This document shows, one piece after another, positions 47,412 to 56,203 of a stretch of 64,000 nucleotides of DNA. The stretch comes from Pseudodesulfovibrio sp. (lineage in GTDB: Bacteria > Desulfobacterota > Desulfovibrionia > Desulfovibrionales > Desulfovibrionaceae), in contig NZ_JAQUWN010000012.1 in assembly GCF_028692895.1 (NCBI RefSeq), positions 1 through 64,000 on the forward strand, read 5' to 3'. The translations under genes were made by a program, and so were the position numbers. The stretch's first letter is position 1, and each line of letters starts with the position of its first letter. The notes beneath the pieces were generated by a model. The model did no database searches. It was given only the letters and a program-made list of their open reading frames with translations, and was not told the DNA's origin.

Positions 47412-48521
47412 CTACTCGAACAGGCTCCGGAAGACCGAGCAGAACTCCCGCAGGACCGGCTCCCGCTCCAGGCTGACGCGAATCCAGTTCGGAAAGCGGA
47501 AGCCCGTCATGGTGCGGACCAGGAATCCCCGGCGCAGGAGCTTGCGTTGCAGCAGGGTGTCCGAGATGGGCGTACGGATCATGACGTAGTTGCCCTCGCC
47601 GATGATGTGCTCGAACCCGAGGGCCTCGCAGGTCTCGCGGATCAGCTCGCGCCCCCGTCGGACCATGGCCCTCGTCCGCTCGATGAACGGGGACCGGTCC
47701 AGCAGGGCGGCCCGCGCGGCCATCTGGGCCGGGGTGTTCACGGAATAGGCCACGTGGGCGCGGCCGATGACGTCCGTGACCGCCTCCCCGGCGCAGAGGT
47801 AGCCCACGCGCAAAGCGGCCAGGGCGTACATCTTGGAGAAGGTCCGGAAGACCACCAGGTTCGGGTAGTCGTCCAGCAGCCGGATGCAGTCCGGGTAGTC
47901 GGGCCGCTCCACGTATTCGAAATAGGCCTCGTCCGCCACCACGATGCACCGCCCGTCCACGCCGTCCAGGAAACGGCGCATGGTGGCCTCGTCCCAGTAC
48001 GTCCCGGTCGGGTTGTTGGGGTTGCAGACGAAGGCGAGCTTGGTCCGGTCGTCCACGGCGGCCAGCATGGCGTCGGGGTCGAAGCGCTGGTCCCGGTCCA
48101 GCGGGATCAGCCGCGCCTCGACGCCGGAAAAGGTCGCCACCCACTCGTAGACCGCAAAGGTCTTGTCGGCGGTGACGATGTTGTCGCCCGGCTCGCAGAA
48201 CGCCTTGACCACGCTCGATATCAGCTCGCACGAGCCGTTGCCCACCAGGAACTGCGACCGGTCCGGGCCCAGGGTCCGGGCCAGGGTCTCGCGCAGGTCC
48301 TGGCTGTCGCCGTGGGGATAGACGGGAATGACGCCCGCCTCCAGACCGGCCAGCAGCTCGCGCACGGCGGGCGAGGGGCCCAGCGTGTTCTCGTTGTTGT
48401 TCAGCCGGTGCAGGCGCTTGAGGCCGTAGAGGCGCATCAGCTCCGCGTCAGGCGGGCTGGGGCGGTACGGATCGAAGAGCCGGATGTGCTCCGGGATGAG
48501 ATGCTCAAGATTCAGCGGCAT
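47412..48521 (-). CDS. PLP-dependent aminotransferase, HisC-like
   Basis: This 369-aa class I/II aminotransferase has LVGNGSCELISSVVKAFCEPGD near residue 95, CNPNNPTGTYW (around 170), VADEAYFEY, and VFRTFSKMYALAALRVGYL with the PLP-binding Lys. Length matches histidinol-phosphate aminotransferase, but no other histidine biosynthesis gene is near. Its start overlaps the end of the ATPase/acyltransferase-like gene by 17 bases, so the two are co-translated. That partner suggests an amino-acid-derived small molecule rather than histidine, but this is inference. Confidence 0.88.
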   Translation of the reverse strand: MPLNLEHLIPEHIRLFDPYRPSPPDAELMRLYGLKRLHRLNNNENTLGPSPAVRELLAGLEAGVIPVYPHGDSQDLRETLARTLGPDRSQFLVGNGSCELISSVVKAFCEPGDNIVTADKTFAVYEWVATFSGVEARLIPLDRDQRFDPDAMLAAVDDRTKLAFVCNPNNPTGTYWDEATMRRFLDGVDGRCIVVADEAYFEYVERPDYPDCIRLLDDYPNLVVFRTFSKMYALAALRVGYLCAGEAVTDVIGRAHVAYSVNTPAQMAARAALLDRSPFIERTRAMVRRGRELIRETCEALGFEHIIGEGNYVMIRTPISDTLLQRKLLRRGFLVRTMTGFRFPNWIRVSLEREPVLREFCSVFRSLFE

Positions 48522-49812
48522 GGCGGAAGATCAGGGTGTCGGACTGCCCGCCGAGGGGCAGCAGCAGTTCGGGCCGGAAGCCGCAGCGGATCAGGTGCCC
48601 GCCCATGGCGGCGTGCCAGCCCTTGGCCAGGTCGATCTCGAAGAAGATGTTCCGGTAGCCCGCCGAGGCGAGGGTCGAGACGTGCCGGGCGATGTTGTCG
48701 CCGATGTCCGCGCCGTTGAGCTCCGGGTGGAGGAAGACCTCGCTCAGGCCGGGAGTCAGGCGCGCCCCGAGCACCGATCCGGCCTGGACGGCCTCGCCCA
48801 GGTCGCGCACCGGGCGCAGGTCGCGCAGCAGCTCCAGGGCGTCGTAGCGGTCGCGCAGGAAGTCCGCGAACCCTTCGTGAGTCCAGGCAGCCGCGCCGAA
48901 GTCCTCCTGGAGCATCCGGCCCCAGACCGGGTGCACGACCGGCTCCGGCGAGTCCGCGAGGAGGTACGGCAACTCCGCCAGCAGCTCGAAGCCGTGGTCG
49001 GCCAGGGGCTGCGTGGCCAGGCTGCTGAACACGTTCCTGGCGCTGGTCCGCCCCACGGCCCGCAGCAGGGCCTCGACCAGCTCACCGGCCATGGAACCGT
49101 CCCCGGTGAAGTCGTAGGGGCCGAAAAAGGTGACGCTCCGCTCCGAGCGCATCCGCCAGAAAATGATCCCGCACAGGCGGCCGCCCGCGTCCCGCGCCTC
49201 GATGGCCGAAAGCTCCCCGGCCCGGACCAGGTCGGCCGTCCGGCCAGGGCTCAGGCACCACTCGGGCGCGACGTGGGCCGGGTAGAGCCCGGCGATGGCG
49301 CTGCACGCCTCGAACAGCGCGCCCGCGTCCCCGGCCTCGGCCAGGACCGGCCGCCCCTGCGGCCGGAGGCGCTCCGCCGGAAGCAGCTCGGGCGCGGGAT
49401 AGGCCTTGTCCACCCGCAGGACGATCTCCATGCGTCGGCCGTCCAGCCCCACCCGGAACCCGTCGGTCATGCGCGAGGCCAGCAGCAGGGGGAGCGAGGT
49501 CCAGTCCCCGTCCTCGCCGCCCGCGCCGGGGTCGGAGGCCAGGTTCAGGGCCGAGAGGTCCACGCCCGCCGAGGCGAAGGAGAACCCGACCTCCACGCCG
49601 GTGGCCACGGGCCGGAGGGTCGCCTCGACCTCCCCGGTCTCGGCCGAGGCGAGAAAGAGCAGCAGCTCCTCGGCGCAGTGAACCAGGCGCAGGGACTTGG
49701 CGGGGTCCAGACCGAAGACCCGGCCCGCCTGTTCGGCCGAGGCCTGGACGAGCCCGGCCCAGGCGGCGTCGGCGGGCAACTGGAGACGGATGCGCGGCGC
49801 GGCGGTGTTCAC
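48505..49812 (-). CDS. Two-domain protein: HATPase-like N-terminus with acyltransferase-like C-terminus
   Basis: This 435-aa protein is of unestablished function. Residues 1-150 (LPADAAWAGLVQASAEQAGRVFGLDPAKSLRLVHCAEELLLFL) resemble the anti-sigma/serine kinase-type ATPase fold at its start, but glycine boxes are not obvious. The middle and C-terminal parts have GNAT-like character (IEARDAGGRLCGIIFWRMRS, NVFSSLATQPLADHGFELLAELPYLL, LAKGWHAAMGGHLIRCGFRPELLLPLGGQSDTLIF). It is the first gene of the two-gene operon with the aminotransferase, divergent from an MFS carrier. It may use a nucleotide or acyl-CoA; the substrate is not predicted. Confidence 0.6.
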   Translation of the reverse strand: MNTAAPRIRLQLPADAAWAGLVQASAEQAGRVFGLDPAKSLRLVHCAEELLLFLASAETGEVEATLRPVATGVEVGFSFASAGVDLSALNLASDPGAGGEDGDWTSLPLLLASRMTDGFRVGLDGRRMEIVLRVDKAYPAPELLPAERLRPQGRPVLAEAGDAGALFEACSAIAGLYPAHVAPEWCLSPGRTADLVRAGELSAIEARDAGGRLCGIIFWRMRSERSVTFFGPYDFTGDGSMAGELVEALLRAVGRTSARNVFSSLATQPLADHGFELLAELPYLLADSPEPVVHPVWGRMLQEDFGAAAWTHEGFADFLRDRYDALELLRDLRPVRDLGEAVQAGSVLGARLTPGLSEVFLHPELNGADIGDNIARHVSTLASAGYRNIFFEIDLAKGWHAAMGGHLIRCGFRPELLLPLGGQSDTLIFRHAAES

Positions 49813-49823
49813 GGAAATCCTCG

Positions 49824-49848
49824 CTGACGACGTTGACGACGTTGACGA
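49824..49848. repeat. Short 9-bp tandem repeat upstream of the acyltransferase-like gene
   Basis: TGACGACGT occurs twice in tandem followed by TGACGAA. It lies 12 bases before the start codon at 49812 and could affect its expression by copy-number change, though only two complete copies are present. Confidence 0.5.
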
Positions 49849-49966
49849 AAAGGGGGGCGCTCCTGCCGAACGCCTTTACAACAGGCCCGCCGGGGCGGTA
49901 CTCGCAGGAAGGCCCCGCCCCCGAACCCGAACGAACCATCGGCGACCATTGCCGAACGCCGTAACA

Positions 49967-51184
49967 ATGCTTCTTTTCCGCCGAAATGACAAATCCTTGT
50001 TGACCCCTGAGTTCTGCGTGCTCATGGGGATCACCTTCCTGACCTTCTGCAACGTCTCCCTGTTCTACGGGCTGAACGACTACCTGGCGGCGCGCGGCGT
50101 CCCCTCGATGTGGCGCGGCGTGCTGCTCGGGCTGGAGCCCTGCACGGCCCTGGTGCTCCGGCCCCTGGTCAGCCCGTTCCTGACCGTGCGCAACAGCGTC
50201 ACGGTGGCGGCGGGCTCCCTGCTGCTGCTCATGGGCGCGCTGTGCTCCTATTCCCTGGCCGGGTCCATCGGGACCCTGGCCCTGGTGCGCATCGTCCACG
50301 GGGCGGGCTTTGTGCTGCTCGCGTCCGCGCTGACCATGCTGCTGGTGGCATCCCTGCCTCCCGGCCGGACCGGACAGGGGTTCGGCGTCTTCGCCATCGC
50401 GGGGTTGCTGCCCTACGCGGTCCTGCCCCCGGCGGTGGAGCGGCTCCTGCCGCTGGTGGGCGACGAGACCCGCGTCTACGCCCTGTTCGCCCCGGCCCTG
50501 CTCCTCGCCCTGCCCGCGCTCCCGTACCTGCGCCGACGCATCCTGCGGCCCGGCAACGACGGGGCCGCCGCGCTGCGCCGCCCCACCCCCGCCGAAATCC
50601 GGGCCGACCTGCGCGCGCCCGGCGTCGGACCGCTGCTGCTGGCCAACGGCCTGGTCTTCACCGCCACCACCGTGGTCTTCTTTTTCATGAAGGACCTGCT
50701 GGAGTCCCTCGGCGCGCTCAACGCGGGGCTGTTCTTCAGCGTGTCCACGGCCGCCACCATCGGGGTGCGCGTGCTCTTCGGCAAGCTCCTGGACCGGATG
50801 GACCGGTTCGCCATGCTGCTCGTCATGCTGCTGGCGCTGTCGGCGGTCATCGCCCTGTTCAGCCTCGCCGGGGACGCCGGCGCGCTCCTCGCCCTGGCCG
50901 GGGCCTACGGGACCTGCCTGGGCTTCGCCCTGCCGCAGTTGAACGCGGCCATGGTCGACGTCTCCCCGGCCCACCTGCGGGGGTTCAACACCAACCTGAT
51001 GCTCTTCACCATGGACGGGGGGTACGTCTTCGGGCCGCTCCTGGCCGGAGGGCTGCTGGCCGCGGGCGCGACCACGGCGCACCTGTTCGTCTGGGCGGCC
51101 GTCTGCCCGCTGCTGGGGGCCGTCCTGGCCCGGACGGCGCGCCCGGCCGCCACCGGAGACGCCGGGACCGGACGGGAATCCTGA
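49967..51184 (+). CDS. MFS transporter (drug/metabolite exporter type)
   Basis: This 405-aa protein has about twelve helices, beginning at MLLFRRNDKSLLTPEFCVLMGITFLTFCNVSLFYGLNDYLAARGVP. The second half repeats the MFS pattern (VRVLFGKLLDRMDRFAMLLVML). ATG 49967 was chosen as it precedes the first helix; ribosome-site support is weak (GCCGTAAC). It is divergent from the ATPase/acyltransferase-like and aminotransferase operon and could export its product. It is convergent with the molybdenum hydroxylase genes. Substrate unknown. Confidence 0.85.
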   Translation: MLLFRRNDKSLLTPEFCVLMGITFLTFCNVSLFYGLNDYLAARGVPSMWRGVLLGLEPCTALVLRPLVSPFLTVRNSVTVAAGSLLLLMGALCSYSLAGSIGTLALVRIVHGAGFVLLASALTMLLVASLPPGRTGQGFGVFAIAGLLPYAVLPPAVERLLPLVGDETRVYALFAPALLLALPALPYLRRRILRPGNDGAAALRRPTPAEIRADLRAPGVGPLLLANGLVFTATTVVFFFMKDLLESLGALNAGLFFSVSTAATIGVRVLFGKLLDRMDRFAMLLVMLLALSAVIALFSLAGDAGALLALAGAYGTCLGFALPQLNAAMVDVSPAHLRGFNTNLMLFTMDGGYVFGPLLAGGLLAAGATTAHLFVWAAVCPLLGAVLARTARPAATGDAGTGRES

Positions 51185-51206
51185 CGGGGAACCGGCGGGC
51201 GACGCC

Positions 51207-52058
51207 TCAGCCGAGGGCTGCCGGGCCCGCCTTTTCGGCCAGCCGGAGCAGCAGGTTGGCCGCCACCCGCCGCCGGTAGCCGGCGGAGGCGCGGACGTCG
51301 TCGATGGGCCGGACCGCGCGCCGGACGCTCTCCCCGGCCGCGCGGAAGGTCTCCAGGGTCGGCGCGCGCCCCGCGAGCAGGGCCTCGGCCTCCGGGCAAC
51401 GGACCACCGTTGGCCCCACGCTGCCCCAGGCCAACCGCGCCTCGGCGATGACGCCGCCCTCGACCCGGAGCAGGGCCGCCAGGCTGACCACGGCGATGGC
51501 CATGGCCTTGCGCCGCCCCACCTTCTCGAAATGCTGGATGGTCCCCCCGCCCGGAACGGGCACGGTCACCGAGCCGAGAAGTTCGCCCGGCTCCAGGGCC
51601 GTACGGCCCGGCCCGGTCACGAAATCCGCCACGGGCATACGCCGCGTCCCCGAGGACGAAAGGATCTCCGCCTCCGCGCCCAGGACGCACAGGGGCGGCA
51701 GGGTGTCGGCGGCGGGCGACGCCGTGCAGAGGTTGCCGCCCAGGGTGGCCATGTTGCGCACGGGCGGGGACGCGAAGGCCCCGGCCGCGTCGCGCAGCAG
51801 GGGCAGACGCTCGCGGATCGCGCCGTTCTCCAGAATCGCGGTCAGGGTCGTGGCCGCCCCGATGCGGATGGCGTCGCCCAGGACCTCGACGCCGTTGAGG
51901 TCGGCGACCCGCTCCAGGCAGACCAGGACGCCGGGCGCAACCGCACCGGCGCGCCGCCGGACCAGCAGATCCGTTCCCCCGGCCATGAGCCGGGCGTCCG
52001 GATGGGCCCGCAGCGCCTCCAGAACCGCGTCCGCGGTGGCGGGGAAAAGGACGTTCAT
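51207..52058 (-). CDS. Molybdenum hydroxylase FAD-binding subunit (XdhB/CoxM-like)
   Basis: This 283-aa subunit has the FAD loops LMAGGTDLLVRRR (residues 25-37) and the pair IRIGAATTLTAIL and PPVRNMATLGGNLCTASPAADTLPPL of the CO dehydrogenase flavoprotein family, with the C-terminal domain after residue 175. It passes electrons from the [2Fe-2S] centres to an acceptor. Its ATG overlaps the iron-sulfur gene stop (ATGA), making it the last gene of the operon. It is shorter than many homologues but all core segments are present. Confidence 0.9.
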   Translation of the reverse strand: MNVLFPATADAVLEALRAHPDARLMAGGTDLLVRRRAGAVAPGVLVCLERVADLNGVEVLGDAIRIGAATTLTAILENGAIRERLPLLRDAAGAFASPPVRNMATLGGNLCTASPAADTLPPLCVLGAEAEILSSSGTRRMPVADFVTGPGRTALEPGELLGSVTVPVPGGGTIQHFEKVGRRKAMAIAVVSLAALLRVEGGVIAEARLAWGSVGPTVVRCPEAEALLAGRAPTLETFRAAGESVRRAVRPIDDVRASAGYRRRVAANLLLRLAEKAGPAALG

Positions 52059-52534
52059 TTCCGCCCCCCGCGTTCCTTGCGCATCCGCTCGGCCGCGTCC
52101 TCCACGGCGTCCACGATCTTGTGGTAGCCGGTGCAGCGGCAGAGGTTGCCGGACAGGGCGTCGCGGATCTCCGCCCGGGTCGGGTCGGGATGGCGCTCCA
52201 GGAACGCGGCGGCGGTGACGGCCACGCCCGGCGTGCAGAAGCCGCACTGGACCCCGCCCCGGTCGGCCAGGGCCTCCTGGACCGGGTGCGGGCCGGCCCC
52301 GCCCAGCCCCCGCGCCGTGGTCACGGTCCGGCCGTCCAGTTGGGCGGCCAGCATCAGGCAGGAGAGGCGGACCTCGCCGTCCACCAGCACGGCGCAGGCT
52401 CCGCATTCGCCGGTGCCGCAGCCCTCCTTGGGCGCGGTGACGCCGCAATGCTCGCGCAGAACGTCCACGGCGCGCAGGCCGGGGTCCAGGTCAAGGGTCC
52501 GGGGCTCTCCGTCGAGGGTGAAGGATAGGATCAT
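52055..52534 (-). CDS. Molybdenum hydroxylase [2Fe-2S] subunit (XdhC/CoxS-like)
   Basis: This 159-aa subunit has a plant-type [2Fe-2S] cluster in KEGCGTGECGACAVLVDGEVRLSC and a second cluster in CGFCTPG and LCRCTGYHKI. These are the eight cysteines of the family. It transfers electrons between the molybdenum site and the FAD subunit. The gene overlaps both neighbours by four bases (ATGA), enforcing equal translation of the three subunits. Confidence 0.95.
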   Translation of the reverse strand: MILSFTLDGEPRTLDLDPGLRAVDVLREHCGVTAPKEGCGTGECGACAVLVDGEVRLSCLMLAAQLDGRTVTTARGLGGAGPHPVQEALADRGGVQCGFCTPGVAVTAAAFLERHPDPTRAEIRDALSGNLCRCTGYHKIVDAVEDAAERMRKERGGRK

Positions 52535-54816
52535 GAATCGTCTCCGCCGAGCGCGGCCAGGATGCGTTCCGGGGTGAAGGGGGCGCGGGTCATGGGCAGC
52601 CCCATGCGCAGCAGGGCCGAGGCCACGGCCGGGAGCGGGCCGTTCATGCCCACCTCGCCGATGCCCTTCATGCCGAAGGGGCCGGACTCCTCCACGGTCT
52701 CCACCGCGTGGGACTCGATGTCCGGCAGGTCCCCGGCGCCGGGAATGACGTAGGTGGACAGGTCCGTGGCCAGCAGCCGCCCGCCCTCGGCCGCGCAGTC
52801 CTCCCACAGGGCGTAGCCCAGCCCCTGGGCCACGGCTCCCTGGACCTGCTGCTCGTAGGTCTGCGGGTCGAGCACCCGGCCGCCGTCGGTGAAGGCCACG
52901 TAGTCGGCCACGGCCACCCGTCCGGTGAGCTCGTCCACCTCCACCCGCGCCAGGTGGGCGGCATAGGGAAAGATGAGATGGGGAAAGCCGAGCCGGAAGG
53001 CCTCCCCGCCCTCGGGCACGTCCCGCGTCACGGGCATCATGGCCTCGCTGACGCAGCACCGGTCGTCGGGGTGGAGCTTGCTCCCCAGCAGGGCCAGGGG
53101 CAGCGCCCGCCCGGTGGCCGGATGGCGGACCGCGCCGGGCGCGAGCTCCAGGTCGGCGACGTCGTCCACCAGGAGCGCCATGGCCGCCCGGTGCAGCAGC
53201 TTGTCGCGCATGGCCTCGCACGCCCGGATCAGCGCCTTGCCGTAGGTATAGGTCGTCCGGCCGGCCGCGGCCGAGCCCGAGGGATGCGAACGGTCCGTGT
53301 CGGGCTGGACCAGCTCCATGCCCGACTCGTCCTGGTTCAGGACATGGCAGGCCATGCGCACGAAGGTCGGGCTGTTGCCCTGGCCCATGTCGCTGACGCC
53401 GTTGTAGATCCGGAAGCGCCCGTCCACGGTCAGCCGGACCTTGGCGACGGCCATGTCCGCCAGCCCCCGGCCATAGCCCATGCCGTTGAGCACGGCCGCG
53501 ACGCCGACCCCGCGCCGGGTCAGGGGCGGGGCCTCCCGCACCCACGCGCCGCGGGTCCGCCAGAGCGGGTGTTCGCGCAGCCCGGCCAGGCACTCGGCCA
53601 TGCCGGTGGAGGCGGTCATGGCCACGCCCACCCCGTTCCGGTCCCCCCGGCGGATGGCGTTTTGGAGCCGAAGCTCCAGGGGGTCCATGCCCAGCCGGTC
53701 GGCCAGCCGGTCCATCATGCCCTCGAAGGCGAAGCTGACCTGGGCAACGCCGAAGCCGCGAAACGCACCGGCCACGGGGTTGTTGGTGTAGACGCACCGG
53801 CCGTTGGCCTCCAGGGTCTCCACCCGGTAGGGGCCGCTGGCGTGCTCCAGGCCCAGGGCCATGATCTCCACGCCCAGGTGGGCGTAGGCCCCGGTGTCGT
53901 AGTCCAGGTCGCAGACCAGGGCGCGCAGGGCCCCGTCGGCTCCGGCCCCGAGGCGGAAACGCATCCGCGCCGCGTGGCGCTTGTATCCCGCGAGCAGGCT
54001 CTCCTCGCGGCTCCACCACATCTTGACCGGCCGTCCCCCGGCGTGCATGGCGGCCAGGGCAAGCAGGCACTGGACCGTGACGCCGTCCTTGCCGCCGAAC
54101 CCGCCGCCCAGGAAGGGGGCGATGACGTGCAGCCGCTCCTGGGGAATCCCCAGGGCCTGGCCGACCTCGTACCGGTCGCGGAACGGGGACTGGGTGGAGA
54201 CGGTCATGTGGATGATCCCGGCCGCGTCCATGCGGGCCGTGCCGTTTTCCGTCTCCAGGAAGCAGTGGGCCTGCTGGGGGGTGAAAAAGGTCTCCTCGAT
54301 CACGACGTCGCACCGGTCGAGGGCCGCCCTGGCGTCGCCCTTGCGCACCGTGGCCTGCTTGAGGACGTTGCCGGTTTCGAGGTCGTGCACCCTGGGCGCG
54401 TCCGGGGCCAGGGCCGCGTCCAGCCCGTCCACCACGGGGAGCGGCTCGATGTCGGGTTCGATGGCGAGCAGGGCCTCTGCCAGGATTTCCCGCGTCTCGG
54501 CGACGACCAGGGCCACGGGATCGCCCGCGTGGCGCACCTTGTCGCCGCACAGGACCGGCATGTCCCAGTAAATGAAGCCCTGCCGGTTTGCGCCCGGCAC
54601 GTCCCCGGCGGTCAGCACGGCCACCACGCCGGGCATGGCCTCGGCCCGGGCCGTGTCCACGCCGCGCACCAGCCCGTGGGGCGCCCCGGCGCGCAAGGCC
54701 CCGGCCCAGAGCAGGTTCTCCGGATATTCGTCGGCGGCGAACCGCTCCCTGCCGAGCGCCTTGTCCGGCGCGTCAAAACGGCGGGAGCGGGAGCCCATGG
54801 AAGGCAAAGGCGACAT
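52531..54816 (-). CDS. Molybdenum hydroxylase large subunit (xanthine dehydrogenase/aldehyde oxidase family)
   Basis: This 761-aa subunit binds molybdopterin cytosine dinucleotide. Family segments include RRFDAPDKALGRERFAADEYPENLLW at the start, GGGFGGKDGVTVQCL (around 255), GAFRGFGVAQVSFAFEGMMDRLADRLGMDPLELRLQN (around 350), and GPFGMKGIGEVGMNGPLPAVASAL (the catalytic Glu of GxGE near the end). ATG 54816 follows AGGAG by six bases. It is the first gene of the operon. Substrate could be a purine, a pyrimidine or an aldehyde; the nearby sequence does not decide. No XdhC-type insertion chaperone gene is in the window. Confidence 0.92.
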   Translation of the reverse strand: MSPLPSMGSRSRRFDAPDKALGRERFAADEYPENLLWAGALRAGAPHGLVRGVDTARAEAMPGVVAVLTAGDVPGANRQGFIYWDMPVLCGDKVRHAGDPVALVVAETREILAEALLAIEPDIEPLPVVDGLDAALAPDAPRVHDLETGNVLKQATVRKGDARAALDRCDVVIEETFFTPQQAHCFLETENGTARMDAAGIIHMTVSTQSPFRDRYEVGQALGIPQERLHVIAPFLGGGFGGKDGVTVQCLLALAAMHAGGRPVKMWWSREESLLAGYKRHAARMRFRLGAGADGALRALVCDLDYDTGAYAHLGVEIMALGLEHASGPYRVETLEANGRCVYTNNPVAGAFRGFGVAQVSFAFEGMMDRLADRLGMDPLELRLQNAIRRGDRNGVGVAMTASTGMAECLAGLREHPLWRTRGAWVREAPPLTRRGVGVAAVLNGMGYGRGLADMAVAKVRLTVDGRFRIYNGVSDMGQGNSPTFVRMACHVLNQDESGMELVQPDTDRSHPSGSAAAGRTTYTYGKALIRACEAMRDKLLHRAAMALLVDDVADLELAPGAVRHPATGRALPLALLGSKLHPDDRCCVSEAMMPVTRDVPEGGEAFRLGFPHLIFPYAAHLARVEVDELTGRVAVADYVAFTDGGRVLDPQTYEQQVQGAVAQGLGYALWEDCAAEGGRLLATDLSTYVIPGAGDLPDIESHAVETVEESGPFGMKGIGEVGMNGPLPAVASALLRMGLPMTRAPFTPERILAALGGDDS

Positions 54817-54950
54817 GGAAGCTCCTGGTTTGATTCCGCAAAGATTGATACACCCGCCAGGGATTGTCAACAAACCCGCCGAGCTGGGCCATGGCCCGGC
54901 GCCGCTCCTTTCGCCGCGATCCCCGCAAAAGGCCAGCCCTCCAATGTGTT

Positions 54951-54979
54951 CCGCCCGACAGGCCAGGCCTGCCGGGCGG
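54951..54979 (-). terminator. Hairpin downstream of the lipoprotein gene
   Basis: CCGCCCGACAGGCC (54951-54964) pairs with GGCCTGCCGGGCGG (54966-54979) with one mismatch and a one-base loop. It lies 24 bases after the lipoprotein stop at 55003; no T-run follows on the minus strand. Confidence 0.5.
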
Positions 54980-55002
54980 ATGCGGCTTGCGTTGTTTTCG
55001 TT

Positions 55003-55851
55003 TTACGACGCCAGCTTTCGGGTCATGTCGTCGACGACCCGCCGCACTTCCTTCTTGTGGATGTCCGTTTCGAACCGCAGCGTCTCCACGTACTTGCTCT
55101 GCGTCTTGACCAGACTGCCCTCGTGCACGGAGATGTCCCGGCTTTCGTTGGTCAGAAATTTCTGTTCGTACACGACCTGTCCCTGCCGCAGGTCCGTGAC
55201 CTTCACGTCCCGGCACCAGGAATAGGTGTGGGTGTCCGTGTCCGAGGCGACCAGGGCGTCCAGACCGAGGGTCAGGAATCCGCGCAGCGCTTCCGATCCG
55301 TGGTGCCCGTCGATCTCCAGGATGGACTTCTGGCCGGGCATGGCCTTCCGGTCGGACGCGAGGATGAAGTAGTCGTACCCGTCCTCGGCCAGCTTCCGCT
55401 TGATGACCTTCAACAGGCGTGCGGCTTCGGCCTCCCTCTGCTCCCTGCTCGCCATCCCGCTGAACGCCTCCGGATTGATGAGAACGAGATTCGGGACGGC
55501 CCCGCCCTTTTCCAGGGCGGCCGCCAGCATGTACTGGAACTGGTTTTCGGTCTGCATCGAGGACAGAACGGCCTGGCCCGCCGTGCTCTCGTTGAGCTTG
55601 GAGCCGTTGTTCGCGGTCCTCGCCAGGATGTCCTTGTACCCGGTGGCGACGTAGGGGTGCTCGGCAAGCGGCTCTTTGGGATAGTCCGGCGCCCAGCGGG
55701 CGAATACGGCGACCTTTTTTCCCTGGAAGCAGGGGATGTCGCCGGAGACGCCCGCGTCGGCGGTGAAGGTCTCGGCGGTGTTCTTCATGCCGCAGCCGGA
55801 AGCGGCCAGGGCCAGGATCAGCCAGAACAGGATGGTGAACGTGTTTCGCAT
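55003..55851 (-). CDS. Putative lipoprotein of unknown function
   Basis: This 282-aa protein has a lipoprotein signal (MRNTFTILFWLILALAASGCG, lipobox AASGC with Cys20). The mature part begins MKNTAETFTADAG. Features include GKKVAVFARWAPDYPKEPLAEHPYVATGYKDILART and PNLVLINPEAFSGMASREQREAEAARLLKVIKRKL, a pattern of alternating helices and strands, and two Cys in the mature form (PCFQGKK, SWCRDV) besides the lipid Cys. ATG 55851 follows AAGGAG. It ends the minus-strand accessory block next to the CHAT gene, with a 187-base gap to the small coupled gene. I do not recognise a family. Confidence 0.7.
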   Translation of the reverse strand: MRNTFTILFWLILALAASGCGMKNTAETFTADAGVSGDIPCFQGKKVAVFARWAPDYPKEPLAEHPYVATGYKDILARTANNGSKLNESTAGQAVLSSMQTENQFQYMLAAALEKGGAVPNLVLINPEAFSGMASREQREAEAARLLKVIKRKLAEDGYDYFILASDRKAMPGQKSILEIDGHHGSEALRGFLTLGLDALVASDTDTHTYSWCRDVKVTDLRQGQVVYEQKFLTNESRDISVHEGSLVKTQSKYVETLRFETDIHKKEVRRVVDDMTRKLAS

Positions 55852-56038
55852 TGCGGACTCCTTGTGTTGTTTTTTTGCTGGCCCGTTCGGGCCTTTGCAC
55901 AAGGAGTCGGACATGCGCGGAAAAAGTGACGCGCCCAGGGAGCTTTTGGCGCGGGCCGACGCCGACGCAAGTCTATCGCGCGACTTCTGTCCTTCAGTAT
56001 CCGTTCGGACTTGCTGTATAAACCTGGAGATGGCAGCG

Positions 56039-56203
56039 TCAGGCCATGCGGAGATACTGGGAATAAACATGACCGAGCAGCCCGTTGGCGTTTCGCGGAA
56101 CCGGCGGTCCGGCGTGAATCAGCCGGGCCAGCCATTGCCCCGCCGCAGCGCCCCGAAGGCTTGCAAGGACGAGTGCGCCCGCAAGAAGCCATGCCCAACG
56201 CAT
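56039..56203 (-). CDS. Small 54-aa membrane or secreted protein, coupled to the CHAT gene
   Basis: An open frame starts at ATG 56203 and overlaps the CHAT stop (TGATG). It encodes MRWAWLLAGALVLASLRGAA followed by AGQWLARLIHAGPPVPRNA and ends GHVYSQYLRMA. The start looks like a signal peptide or single membrane helix. It is too short for ordinary gene finders. The overlap and the hydrophobic start support translation, but no homologue is recognised and it could be chance. Confidence 0.5.
   Translation of the reverse strand: MRWAWLLAGALVLASLRGAAAGQWLARLIHAGPPVPRNANGLLGHVYSQYLRMA

Noticed and set aside
49824..49848. CRISPR-like or phase-variation repeat
   Set aside because: Only two full 9-bp copies with no spacers; no array of regular direct repeats was seen anywhere in the window.
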